From Lachnospiraceae bacterium (GTDB lineage: Bacteria > Bacillota > Clostridia > Lachnospirales > Lachnospiraceae): a stretch of 64,000 nt of DNA. Of this stretch, positions 53,597 to 64,000 are shown in pieces. The DNA lies in the NCBI GenBank assembly GCA_017405805.1, contig JAFQZU010000018.1, positions 1 through 64,000 of the forward strand. The letters are read 5' to 3'. Positions within the stretch are counted from its first letter, which is position 1. Each line of letters opens with the position of its first letter. The position numbers and the translations under genes are program-made. A model generated the notes under the pieces. It was not told the origin of the DNA. It did not search any database and saw only the letters and a program-made list of their open reading frames with translations.

Positions 53597-56263
53597 ATGC
53601 TAAAGAGTCATGTGAAATTTCATTCTGCCAACGGGAAAAGGCAGATCATGATCGCAGATGACGAGATGATCAACAGAGAGATCCTCAGGGCAATATTGGA
53701 ATCGGATTATGAGGTGATCTTTGCGGAAGACGGGGCACAGGCCCTGCAGAAGACGTGGGACAACCGGGATACGCTCTCGCTGGTCCTGCTGGATCTGATG
53801 ATGCCCGCTGTTCCGGGCATGGAGGTCCTTCGAAAGATGAAGGAGAATCCGGAGACCGCGCATATACCGGTCATCGTGATGACGTCAGACCAGACGGCGG
53901 AGGTGGAATGCCTCGGCCTTGGAGCCATCGACTTTATTTCCAAGCCTTATCCGCAGGCAGGCGTGGTGGCGGCGAGAGTCCTGCGCACCATCGAGCTCTC
54001 CGAGGACCGGGACATCATCCAGTCAACGGAGCGGGATCCGCTGACGGGGCTCTACAACAAGGAGTTTTTTTACAGGTACGCCGAGCAGTACGACAACTTC
54101 CACAAGGACAGGGCGATGGACGCGGTGGTCATCGATATCAACCACTTCCATATCCTCAACGAGCGCTACGGCAAGGCATACGCGGATGAGGTGCTGAAAA
54201 AGATAGGCAGCACCGCAGTGGGTATGGTCGGGCCGGACGGCGGCATCGTGTGCAGGAGGGAAGCCGACACGTTTCTCGTCTACTGCCCGCACAGGGAGGA
54301 TTACAGTGATTTCTTCCAGTGCGCCTCGAAGAGCTTCGAGGGAGAAGAGCGCAGCCGGGGGCGCGTCCGCCTGCGGATGGGCGTCTATTCCTGCGCGGAC
54401 AAGGCGATCGACATCGAGCGGCGCTTCGACAGGGCCAAGATCGCGGCAGATACGGTGCGCGGGAGTTTTGGCGGGGCCATCGGGACCTACGACGACGCGA
54501 TGCACGAATCGGAGATGTATACCGAGCAGCTGATCGAGGATTTCCACAGGGCCATAAATGAGCGTCAGTTCGTCGTCTACTACCAGCCCAAATTTGATAT
54601 CCGCCCGGATATCCCGGTCCTGAACAGCGCGGAGGCGCTGGTGCGGTGGGACCATCCCGAGCTCGGCATGATCAGCCCGGGCGTGTTCATCCCGCTGTTT
54701 GAGGAGAACGGCCTGATCCAGGAGCTGGACATGTATGTCTGGAGAGAGGCGGCCAGGCAGATCGCCGGATGGAGGGAGAAATTCGGTTTTGCCGTGCCGG
54801 TCTCGGTCAATGTGTCCAGGATCGACATGTACGATCCGGGCCTGGTGGAGACGTTTTTGCAGATCCTTGAGGAGAACGGAATCAGCACCGGGGATCTGTA
54901 TCTGGAGATCACCGAATCCGCCTATACGCAGGATTCGGAGCAGATCATCAACACGGTAAACGAGCTGCGGCTTCTGGGCTTTAAGATCGAGATGGACGAT
55001 TTCGGGACGGGGTATTCCTCGCTGAATATGATCTCGAACCTGCCCATTGACGCGCTGAAGCTGGACATGAAATTCATCCGTACGGCCTTCAGCGGACGCA
55101 GGGATACCCGTATGCTGGAAGTGATCATCGATATCGCGGATTATCTGCAGGTACCGGTCATCGCGGAGGGCGTGGAGACGGAGGAGCAGCTGTTCGCCTT
55201 AAAGGCCATGGGGTGCGATATCGTGCAGGGGTATTATTTCTCCAGGCCGATCCCTGTGGACGAGTATGAGTCCTTTGTCAGGGAACGGGCCAGTCTGGGC
55301 CGGATCGAGGAGGCGGAGAAGGAAGAGGAGAAGAAGACGCCCCGGAAGAAGACGCGCGACGAGTCGGATTTCGCCACCATCGCGCACGCGCTTTCCAGCG
55401 GCTTTGAAAGCATCTATTATGTAGACGTGGAGAACGGGCACTACGTGGAATTCAGCGCAGAAGGGCGGTACGAGGATCTGCAGATCAAAAGGAGCGGGGC
55501 GGATTTCTTCTCGGATATCCGCGACAGCATAGAGAAGAATATCTATCCGGAGGACCAGCTGCGCGTCTCTCTCTTTTTGGAAAAGGAAACGCTCATTTCA
55601 CAGCTGATCGGATCGCAGCCCTTCTCGATGACCTACCGTCTCATGGTCGGGGGAGAGCCCACCTATTATACGACCAAAGCCGTCCGGGCCAGGACCCACG
55701 ACAACCATCACATCGTGGTGGGAATGACCGGCGTGGATGAGGAGATGATGCTCGGGAACAGACCGGGGCAGGAACCGGATATCACGGGACACGCCTCGGG
55801 GCGGGACGCCCTCACGGGCGTAAAGAGCCTGCAGGCCTTTGTACAGGCCCAGGAGGTCATGAACCAGAGACTCGCCGCCGGGGAGAGGCCCGAATGCGCG
55901 GTCGTGGTTTTTGACGTAAACGGGCTTAAGAAGATCAATGAGGCGTACGGGCGCAAGGCCGGGGACGAATTCATAAGAAGCGCCTGCTCGGTCATCTGCA
56001 ATACCTTCAAGCGAAGCCCCGTCTTCCGCGTGGGCGGGGACGAGTTCGCCGCGATCCTGGAGGGGCAGGATTTCAACAACCGGGAAGCGCTCCTCAAAAA
56101 AATGGACGAAGTGGACCGCTGGCACGCCGACGCGGGCAGGGTCGTGATCGCAAGGGGCATGGCGGAGCTCCGCCCGGGAGAGGATCTGCAGCTGCAGAGC
56201 GTCTGCGACAGGGCCGGCGCCGCGATGTACGAAAATAAAAAGACGCTGAAGGGAGAGACCTGA
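53597..56263 (+). CDS. Receiver-GGDEF-EAL-GGDEF signalling protein
   Basis: A receiver domain (phosphoacceptor Asp66 in LLDLMMPA) leads to a GGDEF-like domain whose signature is replaced by CRREADTF, so it should be inactive. An EAL domain then has intact EALVRW, DDFGTGYSS and EGVETEEQL, consistent with cyclic-di-GMP hydrolysis. A PAS-like region follows at about 590-720, then a second GGDEF with an intact VGGDEF. A protein with both hydrolysis and synthesis modules can act as a switch, though only one may be active at a time. No kinase is encoded nearby. The start at 53597 follows AGAGGTG. Confidence 0.9.
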   Translation: MLKSHVKFHSANGKRQIMIADDEMINREILRAILESDYEVIFAEDGAQALQKTWDNRDTLSLVLLDLMMPAVPGMEVLRKMKENPETAHIPVIVMTSDQTAEVECLGLGAIDFISKPYPQAGVVAARVLRTIELSEDRDIIQSTERDPLTGLYNKEFFYRYAEQYDNFHKDRAMDAVVIDINHFHILNERYGKAYADEVLKKIGSTAVGMVGPDGGIVCRREADTFLVYCPHREDYSDFFQCASKSFEGEERSRGRVRLRMGVYSCADKAIDIERRFDRAKIAADTVRGSFGGAIGTYDDAMHESEMYTEQLIEDFHRAINERQFVVYYQPKFDIRPDIPVLNSAEALVRWDHPELGMISPGVFIPLFEENGLIQELDMYVWREAARQIAGWREKFGFAVPVSVNVSRIDMYDPGLVETFLQILEENGISTGDLYLEITESAYTQDSEQIINTVNELRLLGFKIEMDDFGTGYSSLNMISNLPIDALKLDMKFIRTAFSGRRDTRMLEVIIDIADYLQVPVIAEGVETEEQLFALKAMGCDIVQGYYFSRPIPVDEYESFVRERASLGRIEEAEKEEEKKTPRKKTRDESDFATIAHALSSGFESIYYVDVENGHYVEFSAEGRYEDLQIKRSGADFFSDIRDSIEKNIYPEDQLRVSLFLEKETLISQLIGSQPFSMTYRLMVGGEPTYYTTKAVRARTHDNHHIVVGMTGVDEEMMLGNRPGQEPDITGHASGRDALTGVKSLQAFVQAQEVMNQRLAAGERPECAVVVFDVNGLKKINEAYGRKAGDEFIRSACSVICNTFKRSPVFRVGGDEFAAILEGQDFNNREALLKKMDEVDRWHADAGRVVIARGMAELRPGEDLQLQSVCDRAGAAMYENKKTLKGET

Positions 56264-57090
56264 TGCGGAACATGCGGAAACTGGCCGTGGCGGCTGCGGC
56301 GCTCATGGCTGCGGCCGTCCTGGTCACCACCCTCTCTGCCTTCGTGACGGAAAGCGCCGCCGGGGGAGAGGGCGCGCCGCGGATCTGCGGCCTGCCGTTT
56401 ACAGGCGGGATCCGGGAGAAGGTCTCGCCGGTGCCGGGCGGACCGGCGCGGGCGAAGGAGATGGCAGAGTCCGTGAAAGCGGCTGCGGCCGCGGAGGCGG
56501 AGAGGGCCGCCAGGGAGGCGGATCCATTTTGGGACAGACCGCAGATCGACCCGGAGAGCTGGGAGTTCATCCTGGCGAATCCGTGGCACGATATCGGCGG
56601 CTATACGCCGGAACTGGAGACCCTGGAGGGGCAGCGTTTTGACGCGCGGATCATAGGCGCCATGCAGGCCTTTTCGCAGGCCGCCCGGGACGAGGGCCTG
56701 TCGGTCTTTCTTTCCTCCGGGTACCGCAGCTATGACGAGCAGTCCTACCTCTTTAGGAGAAAAGCGGCGGAATACGGCGAGGAGACGGCGGCCACGATCG
56801 TGGCGAGACCCGGGACGAGCGAACACCAGACCGGGCTGTGCTGCGACATCACGGACCGCTACTACGAGCGAAAGGACAGGTCGCTGGAGGAGACGAATCT
56901 CTATCAATGGATGTACGAACACTGTCATGAGTACGGGTTTATACTCCGCTTCCCGGAGGGGAAGGAAGACGTGACGGGCATCATCTATGAGCCGTGGCAT
57001 TTCCGCTACGTGGGAGAGGAAGCGGCGGCCTACATCATGGAGCATGACCTGACGCTGGAAGAATTCCTGGATCTGTATGACAAAGAATAA
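56263..57090 (+). CDS. D-alanyl-D-alanine carboxypeptidase (VanY type)
   Basis: After an N-terminal signal or anchor helix and an Ala/Glu-rich linker, the catalytic domain has SSGYRSYDEQ, the metal-binding SEHQTGLCCDI and the EPWHFRYVG motif of the M15B peptidases. It removes the last D-Ala of wall peptides outside the cell. Its ATG overlaps the stop of the signalling gene (TGATG), so the two are coupled. Confidence 0.92.
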   Translation: MRNMRKLAVAAAALMAAAVLVTTLSAFVTESAAGGEGAPRICGLPFTGGIREKVSPVPGGPARAKEMAESVKAAAAAEAERAAREADPFWDRPQIDPESWEFILANPWHDIGGYTPELETLEGQRFDARIIGAMQAFSQAARDEGLSVFLSSGYRSYDEQSYLFRRKAAEYGEETAATIVARPGTSEHQTGLCCDITDRYYERKDRSLEETNLYQWMYEHCHEYGFILRFPEGKEDVTGIIYEPWHFRYVGEEAAAYIMEHDLTLEEFLDLYDKE

Positions 57091-57106
57091 GGGATAAGGA
57101 GACTAT

Positions 57107-57712
57107 ATGAATATTGTATGTTTGGACCTGGAAGGCGTGCTGGTGCCGGAGATCTGGATCGCATTCTCGGAGGTGAGCGGAATCCCCGAGCTGAGAAGGA
57201 CGACCAGGGATGAGCCCGATTACGACAAACTGATGAAGTGGCGCATAGGGATCCTCAAGGAGCACGGCCTCGGGCTGAAGGAGATCCAGGACGTCATCGC
57301 CAAAATAGAGCCCATGCCCGGCGCAAAACAGTTCCTGGACGAACTCAGGAGCTTCACGCAGGTCATCATCATCAGCGATACCTTTACGCAGTTCGCCACG
57401 CCCCTCATGGAGAAGCTGGGGTGGCCCACGATCTTCTGCAACACGCTGGAAGTGGCGCCGGACGGAGAGATCACGGGCTTTAAGATGCGCATTCAGGATT
57501 CCAAGCTCTCGACGGTGCGCGCGCTCCAGTCCATCGGCTTTGACACCATCGCGGCGGGCGACAGCTACAATGACCTGGCGATGATCCAGGCGGGCAAGGC
57601 GGGCTTTTTGTTCCGCACGACCGACCGGATCAGGGCGGACTATCCGCAGCTCCCGGCCTTCGAGGAGTACGAGGATCTGATGCGGGCCATCCGGAGTGCC
57701 ATCGGAGAGTAA
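57107..57712 (+). CDS. thrH: Phosphoserine phosphatase/homoserine kinase ThrH
   Basis: The 201-residue HAD protein has DLEGVLVPEIW in place of the usual DxDGTL, ISDTFTQF, the Lys region and GDSYNDLAMI, and matches ThrH over its full length. ThrH dephosphorylates phosphoserine and can move the phosphate to homoserine, linking serine and threonine synthesis. AAGGAG precedes the ATG. Confidence 0.92.
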   Translation: MNIVCLDLEGVLVPEIWIAFSEVSGIPELRRTTRDEPDYDKLMKWRIGILKEHGLGLKEIQDVIAKIEPMPGAKQFLDELRSFTQVIIISDTFTQFATPLMEKLGWPTIFCNTLEVAPDGEITGFKMRIQDSKLSTVRALQSIGFDTIAAGDSYNDLAMIQAGKAGFLFRTTDRIRADYPQLPAFEEYEDLMRAIRSAIGE

Positions 57713-57741
57713 GGAGAGGTTTGGAAAGGAGTTAAGGAGCT

Positions 57742-58485
57742 ATGTACACGGAAGCGTTCACCCACTACAGCCAGGCGCTCGGGAAAGAGATGCACATGAT
57801 GATCTACGGCCACGACGGACTGCCGTTTCTGGCTTTCCCGACCCAGGATTCCATGTGCCGCAACTACGAGGAGTTCGGCATGATCGACCGCCTCAGCGGC
57901 TATCTGGAAAACGGAAGGATCCGCTATTTTGTCGTGGATACGGTCGACAGCGAGAGCTGGTCCCCCAAGGACTGGGACAAGACCTGGCGCGCGGCGCGGC
58001 AGGAGCAGTATTTTCACTATATCACCGAGGAGGCGGTGCCCTTTATCCTGGACAGAACGAACGGATGGCTCCCCATCACGACCGGGTGCAGCCTGGGCGC
58101 CAACCACGCCGTCAACATGTTCCTGCGCAGGCCGGACCTCTTTTCCGGGATGCTGGCGCTTTCGGGCGTGTATGACAGCGACTGCTTTTTTGACGGATGG
58201 ATGGACGCGACGCTCTATATGAATTCTCCCGAGAGATATCTGCCCAACATGCCCGCAAACCACCCTTACATAGAGCTCTACAACCGGAAGCAGAATATCA
58301 TCTGCGTCGGGCAGGGCGCCTGGGAGGAGGACGGGATCCGGTCGCTGCGGTACCTGCAGAGCGTGTTCGAGGAAAAGGGGATCGATGTCTGGTGCGATTT
58401 CTGGGGCTATGATGTCAATCACGACTGGCCCTGGTGGTTTAAGCAGATGGATTATTTCCTGCCTTTTCTTCTGGGCGACAGGTGA
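57742..58485 (+). CDS. Alpha/beta-hydrolase esterase
   Basis: The 247-residue protein has the nucleophile elbow TTGCSLGANHA (Ser at about residue 116), the oxyanion-type HDGLPFLAFPTQDS region and the final NHDWPWWFKQMDYF with a candidate His. It resembles the putative esterase D family, which acts on small esters. AAGGAGC is seven bases ahead of the ATG. It lies directly before an ATP-grasp ligase. Confidence 0.85.
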   Translation: MYTEAFTHYSQALGKEMHMMIYGHDGLPFLAFPTQDSMCRNYEEFGMIDRLSGYLENGRIRYFVVDTVDSESWSPKDWDKTWRAARQEQYFHYITEEAVPFILDRTNGWLPITTGCSLGANHAVNMFLRRPDLFSGMLALSGVYDSDCFFDGWMDATLYMNSPERYLPNMPANHPYIELYNRKQNIICVGQGAWEEDGIRSLRYLQSVFEEKGIDVWCDFWGYDVNHDWPWWFKQMDYFLPFLLGDR

Positions 58486-58518
58486 CGGCGGCATAATAAA
58501 AGAAAGGAAGGTGTACAT

Positions 58519-59706
58519 ATGAACTTTATCTTCATCTCCCCCAACTTTCCGCATACGTATTGGAATTTCTGCGACAGGCTGCGCCGCAACGGCGTAAATG
58601 TGCTGGGAATCGGCGACGCCCCCTACGACGGTCTCGAGGACGGTCTCAAGGGAGCGCTGACGGAGTACTACAAGGTGGATTCCCTTGCGGATTACGACCA
58701 GGTATTCCGGGCCGTGGCGTTTTTTTCCTTCAAGTACGGAAAGATCGACTGGATCGAATCCCTGAACGAGTTCTGGCTGGAGCAGGACGCCCGCCTGCGC
58801 ACCGATTTTAACGTGACCACGGGCATCCAGAGCGACCGGATCGGCTTCATCAAGGAAAAATCCCAGATGAAGAAGATGTATCTGGAAGCCGGCATTCCCA
58901 CCGCGAGGCAGTGCCCCGTCACGAACATCGAGTCGGCCAGGTCCTTTATCGCGGCGGTCGGCTATCCCGTGATCGTGAAGCCCGATGTGGGCGTCGGCGC
59001 GGCGGATACGTGGAAGATCAGCAGTGATGAGGAACTCGAGCGGTTCTACGGAGCGCTTCCTTCCGTTCCCTATGTCATGGAGGAGTTCATGCAGGGAGAC
59101 CTGATCTCCTACGAGGCGGTCCTGGACGCGAACGGCGACCCCCTGTTCGAAAATATGACCACCTGGCCGGACCCCATCATGAACGTCGTCAACGACGATA
59201 TCAATCTGAAATACTACACCAATCCGACCGTGGACGAAAAGCTCCGGGAGGTCGGGAGAAGGACCGTGAAGAGTTTTGGCGTGAACCGCCGGATCGTGCA
59301 CCTGGAGTTCTTCAAGCTCACCAAGGAGCTCAGAGGCCTCGGCGAACCCGGGGACTACGCCGGCCTGGAGGTCAACATGCGCCCGCCGGGAGGCTATACG
59401 CCCGACATGATCAATTTCGCCCACTCGGCGGACATCTACCAGATCTACGCCGACATGGTCGCCTTCAACGAGCGCCGCGAGCCGGAGGCGAAACAGAAGT
59501 ACTACTGCGTCTACGCCGGCCGCAAGGAGGGACGCTCCTATAAGCACACCCACGAGGAGATCATGGAGCGCTACGGGGACAGCATCGTCATGCAGGAGGA
59601 GATGCCTCCCGTGAACTGGCCCCAGATGGGCCGCTTCATGTATACGGCCAGGTTTAAGACGAAGAGGGAAATGCAGGCGTTCATCAAGTTTGTGCAGACG
59701 GAGTGA
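58519..59706 (+). CDS. ATP-grasp ligase, function unknown
   Basis: The 395 residues contain the ATP-grasp core: VIVKPDVGVGAADTWKI (ATP-binding Lys), VMEEFMQGDLISYEAV and the metal-binding LEVNMRPPGGYTPDM. Such enzymes join a carboxylate to an amine or thiol by way of an acyl phosphate. The N-terminal FISPNFPHTYWNFCDRL is typical of carbamoyl-phosphate-synthase-like clade proteins without a known substrate. AAAGGAAGG precedes the ATG. The gene lies between the esterase and glpK genes with small gaps on both sides. Confidence 0.85.
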   Translation: MNFIFISPNFPHTYWNFCDRLRRNGVNVLGIGDAPYDGLEDGLKGALTEYYKVDSLADYDQVFRAVAFFSFKYGKIDWIESLNEFWLEQDARLRTDFNVTTGIQSDRIGFIKEKSQMKKMYLEAGIPTARQCPVTNIESARSFIAAVGYPVIVKPDVGVGAADTWKISSDEELERFYGALPSVPYVMEEFMQGDLISYEAVLDANGDPLFENMTTWPDPIMNVVNDDINLKYYTNPTVDEKLREVGRRTVKSFGVNRRIVHLEFFKLTKELRGLGEPGDYAGLEVNMRPPGGYTPDMINFAHSADIYQIYADMVAFNERREPEAKQKYYCVYAGRKEGRSYKHTHEEIMERYGDSIVMQEEMPPVNWPQMGRFMYTARFKTKREMQAFIKFVQTE

Positions 59707-61206
<1,500 letters not shown>

Positions 61207-61419
61207 GATCCCCGGGCCGAAGAAGATACTTCCTTTTAGGCTGTCCGCAGGCTATAATAGTACTGTCAGAGACACTTTCGGCAGTCTGATTGAATCATTT
61301 CTGGTGGAGTTGTAATCCTATTATTATAGTACATTCTGAAGAAACTGGGTCAGGCAATCGGGAAACGCAGACAGTGCGCGGATTGTCCGGCCCTTTTTAA
61401 GTACAGGAGGAAACATTTT

Positions 61420-62877
61420 ATGTATGATGTGATTATCATCGGCGCGGGCGTGACAGGCGCCGCGGCGGCACGCGAATTGTCGCGCTACAAGCTCAGCGTC
61501 TGCGTCCTTGAAAAGGAGGAGGACGTCTGCTGCGGCACATCCAAGGCCAACAGCGCGATCGTGCACGCCGGTTTTGACGCGGAGACGGGAACGCTGAAGG
61601 CCCGCTTCAATGTGCGCGGCAGCGAGATGATGGAGGAGCTGGCGAGGGATCTCGACATTCCCTACAAGAGAAACGGCGCCATGGTCGTATGCATAGATGA
61701 ATCCGGGAAGGACGGACTGCGGGAGCTGTATGAGCGCGGCGTCGCAAACGGCGTGAAGGACCTGCGGATCCTGGACAGGCAGGAGTGCCTCGCGATGGAA
61801 CCCAATCTGTCCGAAAACGTGGTCGCGGCCCTCTACGCGCCGACCAGCGCGATCATCTGTCCCTTTATGCTCAATATCGCATTGGCGGAAAACGCTAACG
61901 TGAACGGGGTCGACTTCTTCTTCAATACGAAGGTGGAGGCGCTGACGCCCTTCACCTGCGAAAAGTGCGGCGAGCCGGTCTGGAAGATCCGTACAAACAA
62001 CGGGGAGTACAGAGCGCGCTACGTGATCAATGCGGCGGGCGTCTACGCTGACGTACTGCACAACATGGTCAGCGAAAAGAAGATCCGCATCACACCCCGG
62101 CGCGGCGACTACTGCCTGCTGGACAAGACCGCAGGCGGACATGTCAGCCACACGATCTTCGCTCAGCCCACCAAAATGGGCAAGGGGGTCCTGGTAACGC
62201 CCACGGTCCACGGAAATCTCCTTGTCGGCCCCACGGCGGTCGACGTGGAGGACAGGGAGGGGTGCAACACCACCGCGGAAGGCATTGATACGCTGATCGC
62301 AAGAGCGGGCGACCAGGTCAGGGATCTTCCGATGCGGCAGGTCATCACTTCTTTTGCCGGTCTGCGCGCCCACGAGGAGGGCGGCGAATTCATCATCGGA
62401 GAGGCGGAGGACGCGCCGCACTTCATCGACTGTGCGGGGATAGAGTCCCCCGGTCTGTCCTCCTGCCCGGCGATCGGAGAGTATATCGGCGCCATGATGA
62501 AGGAGAAGCTGGGCCTTGAAGAAAAGGAAGACTGGGTGGGGACCCGCAAAGGGATCCTTGATCCGTCGGCGCTTTCCCTTGAGGAGAGAAATGAGCTGAT
62601 CAAGAAGAATCCCGCGTACGGACGGATCATCTGCCGCTGCGAATCGGTCACGGAAGGCGAGATCATCGACGCGATCAGAAGACCCCTTGGCGCGAGATCC
62701 CTGGACGGCGTAAAGCGCCGGACAAGGGCGGGCATGGGCCGCTGCCAGGCAGGGTTCTGCTCCCCCCGCACGATGGAGATCATCAACCGCGAGCTGGGGC
62801 TTCCCTACGAGGAGATCACCAAACACGGCCGCGCATCCAGACTTGTGATCGGAAGAACAAAGGGGGTAGAGGAATGA
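61420..62877 (+). CDS. Glycerol-3-phosphate dehydrogenase, GlpA/GlpO type with BFD domain
   Basis: The FAD-binding fold begins VIIIGAGVTGAAAARELSRY, and the protein has the DAO domain motifs SAIVHAGFDAETGTLKARFN and PTVHGNLLVGPTA. A BFD-type [2Fe-2S] domain closes it (ICRCESVTEGEI...GMGRCQAGFCSP) with four cysteines. It oxidises glycerol-3-phosphate or a similar compound in anaerobes, together with the next protein. AGGAGG precedes the ATG. A TATAAT at 61253-61258 may be its promoter. Confidence 0.9.
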   Translation: MYDVIIIGAGVTGAAAARELSRYKLSVCVLEKEEDVCCGTSKANSAIVHAGFDAETGTLKARFNVRGSEMMEELARDLDIPYKRNGAMVVCIDESGKDGLRELYERGVANGVKDLRILDRQECLAMEPNLSENVVAALYAPTSAIICPFMLNIALAENANVNGVDFFFNTKVEALTPFTCEKCGEPVWKIRTNNGEYRARYVINAAGVYADVLHNMVSEKKIRITPRRGDYCLLDKTAGGHVSHTIFAQPTKMGKGVLVTPTVHGNLLVGPTAVDVEDREGCNTTAEGIDTLIARAGDQVRDLPMRQVITSFAGLRAHEEGGEFIIGEAEDAPHFIDCAGIESPGLSSCPAIGEYIGAMMKEKLGLEEKEDWVGTRKGILDPSALSLEERNELIKKNPAYGRIICRCESVTEGEIIDAIRRPLGARSLDGVKRRTRAGMGRCQAGFCSPRTMEIINRELGLPYEEITKHGRASRLVIGRTKGVEE

Positions 62878-64000
62878 CTTCTTATGATATCGTCATCGTG
62901 GGCGGAGGCCCCGCGGGCCTTGCGGCAGCCGTCGCGGCCAGAGACGCGGGCGTGGAGAGCATCCTCATCATAGAGAGGGACAAAGAGCTGGGCGGCATCC
63001 TGAACCAGTGCATCCACAACGGCTTCGGACTCCACACGTTTAAGGAAGAACTGACGGGCCCCGAGTATGCTTACCGCTTCGAGGAGCAGGTCCTTCAGAG
63101 AAAGATCGAATATAAGCTGGACACCATGGTCATGGACATCAGCCATGACAAGGTGGTCACCGCCATGAACCGCACGGACGGGATGTTTCAGATCAGGGCG
63201 GGCGCGGTGATCCTGGCGATGGGATGCCGCGAGAGGCCACGCGGCGCCCTGAATATCCCCGGTTACCGTCCGGCCGGCATCTACAGCGCCGGCACGGCAC
63301 AGCGCCTGGTCAACATCGAGGGCTATATGCCCGGAAAAGAAGTCGTCATCCTGGGTTCGGGCGACATCGGACTGATCATGGCCCGCCGCATGACCCTCGA
63401 GGGCGCTAAGGTAAAGGTCGTGGCTGAGCTGATGCCTTTTTCCGGCGGCTTAAAGCGCAACATCGTCCAGTGCCTGGACGATTACGGGATCCCGCTCAAG
63501 CTCTCCCACACGGTAGTGGATATAGAGGGAAAAGAGCGCGTCAAAGCCGTCACGATCGCGGAAGTGGGGCCGGATATGAAACCTATTGCCGGCACGGAGG
63601 TGCGCTATACCTGCGACACGCTGCTGCTCTCGACCGGCCTGATCCCGGAGAATGAGCTCTCCAGGGGATGCGGCGTAGAGATGAATCCCGTCACCAGCGG
63701 CCCCTTTGTCAACGAGCGTCTCGAGACCAGTATCCCGGGTGTTTTTGCCTGCGGGAACGTCCTGCACGTGCACGATCTGGTGGACTTCGTTTCCGAGGAG
63801 GCCGCAAGGGCCGGCGCCAACGCGGCCCGCTATGTGCAGGAGGGGGAGGGAGCCGGGGAAGCCGGCGAAGAGGTCCGTCTTGTGGCGACGGACGGCGCAC
63901 GCTACACCGTGCCTTCCACCATCCATGTAAACAGGATGGACGATCTCCTCACGGTCCGCTTCCGCGTGGGCGCTGTCTTCAAGGATTCCTATGTGAGCGT
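62874..64000 (+). CDS. NAD(P)/FAD-dependent oxidoreductase, cut by window end
   Basis: The gene starts at an ATG overlapping the previous stop by four bases (ATGA) and is open to the window end, so the C-terminus is missing. The N-terminal FAD motif is VIVGGGPAGLAAAVAARDAG, and VILGSGDIGLIMARRM is a second dinucleotide-binding motif; VFACGNVLHVHDLVD is the late FAD contact. This is the class of flavoprotein that partners the preceding dehydrogenase, accepting its electrons. It should be followed by a small DUF1667-type protein beyond the window. Confidence 0.88.
   Translation, partial: MTSYDIVIVGGGPAGLAAAVAARDAGVESILIIERDKELGGILNQCIHNGFGLHTFKEELTGPEYAYRFEEQVLQRKIEYKLDTMVMDISHDKVVTAMNRTDGMFQIRAGAVILAMGCRERPRGALNIPGYRPAGIYSAGTAQRLVNIEGYMPGKEVVILGSGDIGLIMARRMTLEGAKVKVVAELMPFSGGLKRNIVQCLDDYGIPLKLSHTVVDIEGKERVKAVTIAEVGPDMKPIAGTEVRYTCDTLLLSTGLIPENELSRGCGVEMNPVTSGPFVNERLETSIPGVFACGNVLHVHDLVDFVSEEAARAGANAARYVQEGEGAGEAGEEVRLVATDGARYTVPSTIHVNRMDDLLTVRFRVGAVFKDSYVS

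Overview
The window looks like a chromosomal segment from a GC-rich member of the Clostridia, most likely Lachnospiraceae. The evidence is consistent AGGAGG-type ribosome binding sites, a LacI/Mgl-type sugar transporter beside a YesM/AraC-type two-component system, stand-alone thiolase, PotABCD, a DUF1576 protein, anaerobic-type glycerol-3-phosphate dehydrogenase with a BFD domain, and Cys-rich LUD and zinc-ribbon proteins. The species is inferred only at this level. No rRNA, tRNA, prophage, CRISPR array or transposase was found.

Layout. 1-376 is an 80-bp tandem array next to a membrane-anchored XRE regulator. 1.55-2.08 kb is gene-free and holds two copies of a structured, HEARO/omega-RNA-like element; a third copy lies at 29.04-29.27 kb. 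2.1-5.3 kb (minus) encodes a TPM-domain secreted protein and a zinc-ribbon membrane protein. 5.8-15.9 kb is a sugar uptake and sensing island: two paralogous LacI regulators, a MglA/MglC/MglB-type ABC transporter, an AraC-type response regulator, a histidine kinase with no sensor domain, and a protein that looks like a MglA ATPase whose nucleotide-binding motifs have all decayed. 16-25 kb carries a LUD protein, a large secreted metallo-beta-lactamase-fold protein with cell-wall-binding repeats, a ketopantoate reductase-like enzyme, a SNF2 helicase, a HAD phosphatase and another MBL hydrolase. 25-38 kb holds an AI-2E-type permease, cysK with a stand-alone gamma-glutamylcysteine ligase, tex, trmD, corA, rarA and a GH3 lipoprotein.

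38.1-46.5 kb reads as one long plus-strand transcription unit: chorismate mutase-ACT, proA, a secreted MBL protein, a two-gene module of a membrane protein and a membrane-embedded Hsp70-like ATPase, an AEC transporter and a DUF1576 protein, closed by a perfect terminator. 46.6-52 kb is a polyamine regulon (XRE-cupin regulator, PotA-B-C-D) with its own promoter and terminator. 52-53.4 kb is a thiolase gene with a textbook promoter and a 20-bp palindromic operator. 53.6-64 kb carries a receiver/GGDEF/EAL/GGDEF signalling protein, a VanY-type carboxypeptidase, ThrH, an esterase and ATP-grasp pair, and a glycerol utilisation cluster in which glpK is interrupted by one amber codon; the last gene runs off the window.

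The two most unusual things are the sensor-less kinase paired with a pseudo-ATPase beside the sugar transporter (12.0-15.9 kb), which suggests a transporter-coupled sensing system, and the three structured RNA-like elements, each enclosed by an inverted repeat whose sequence is unique to that copy.
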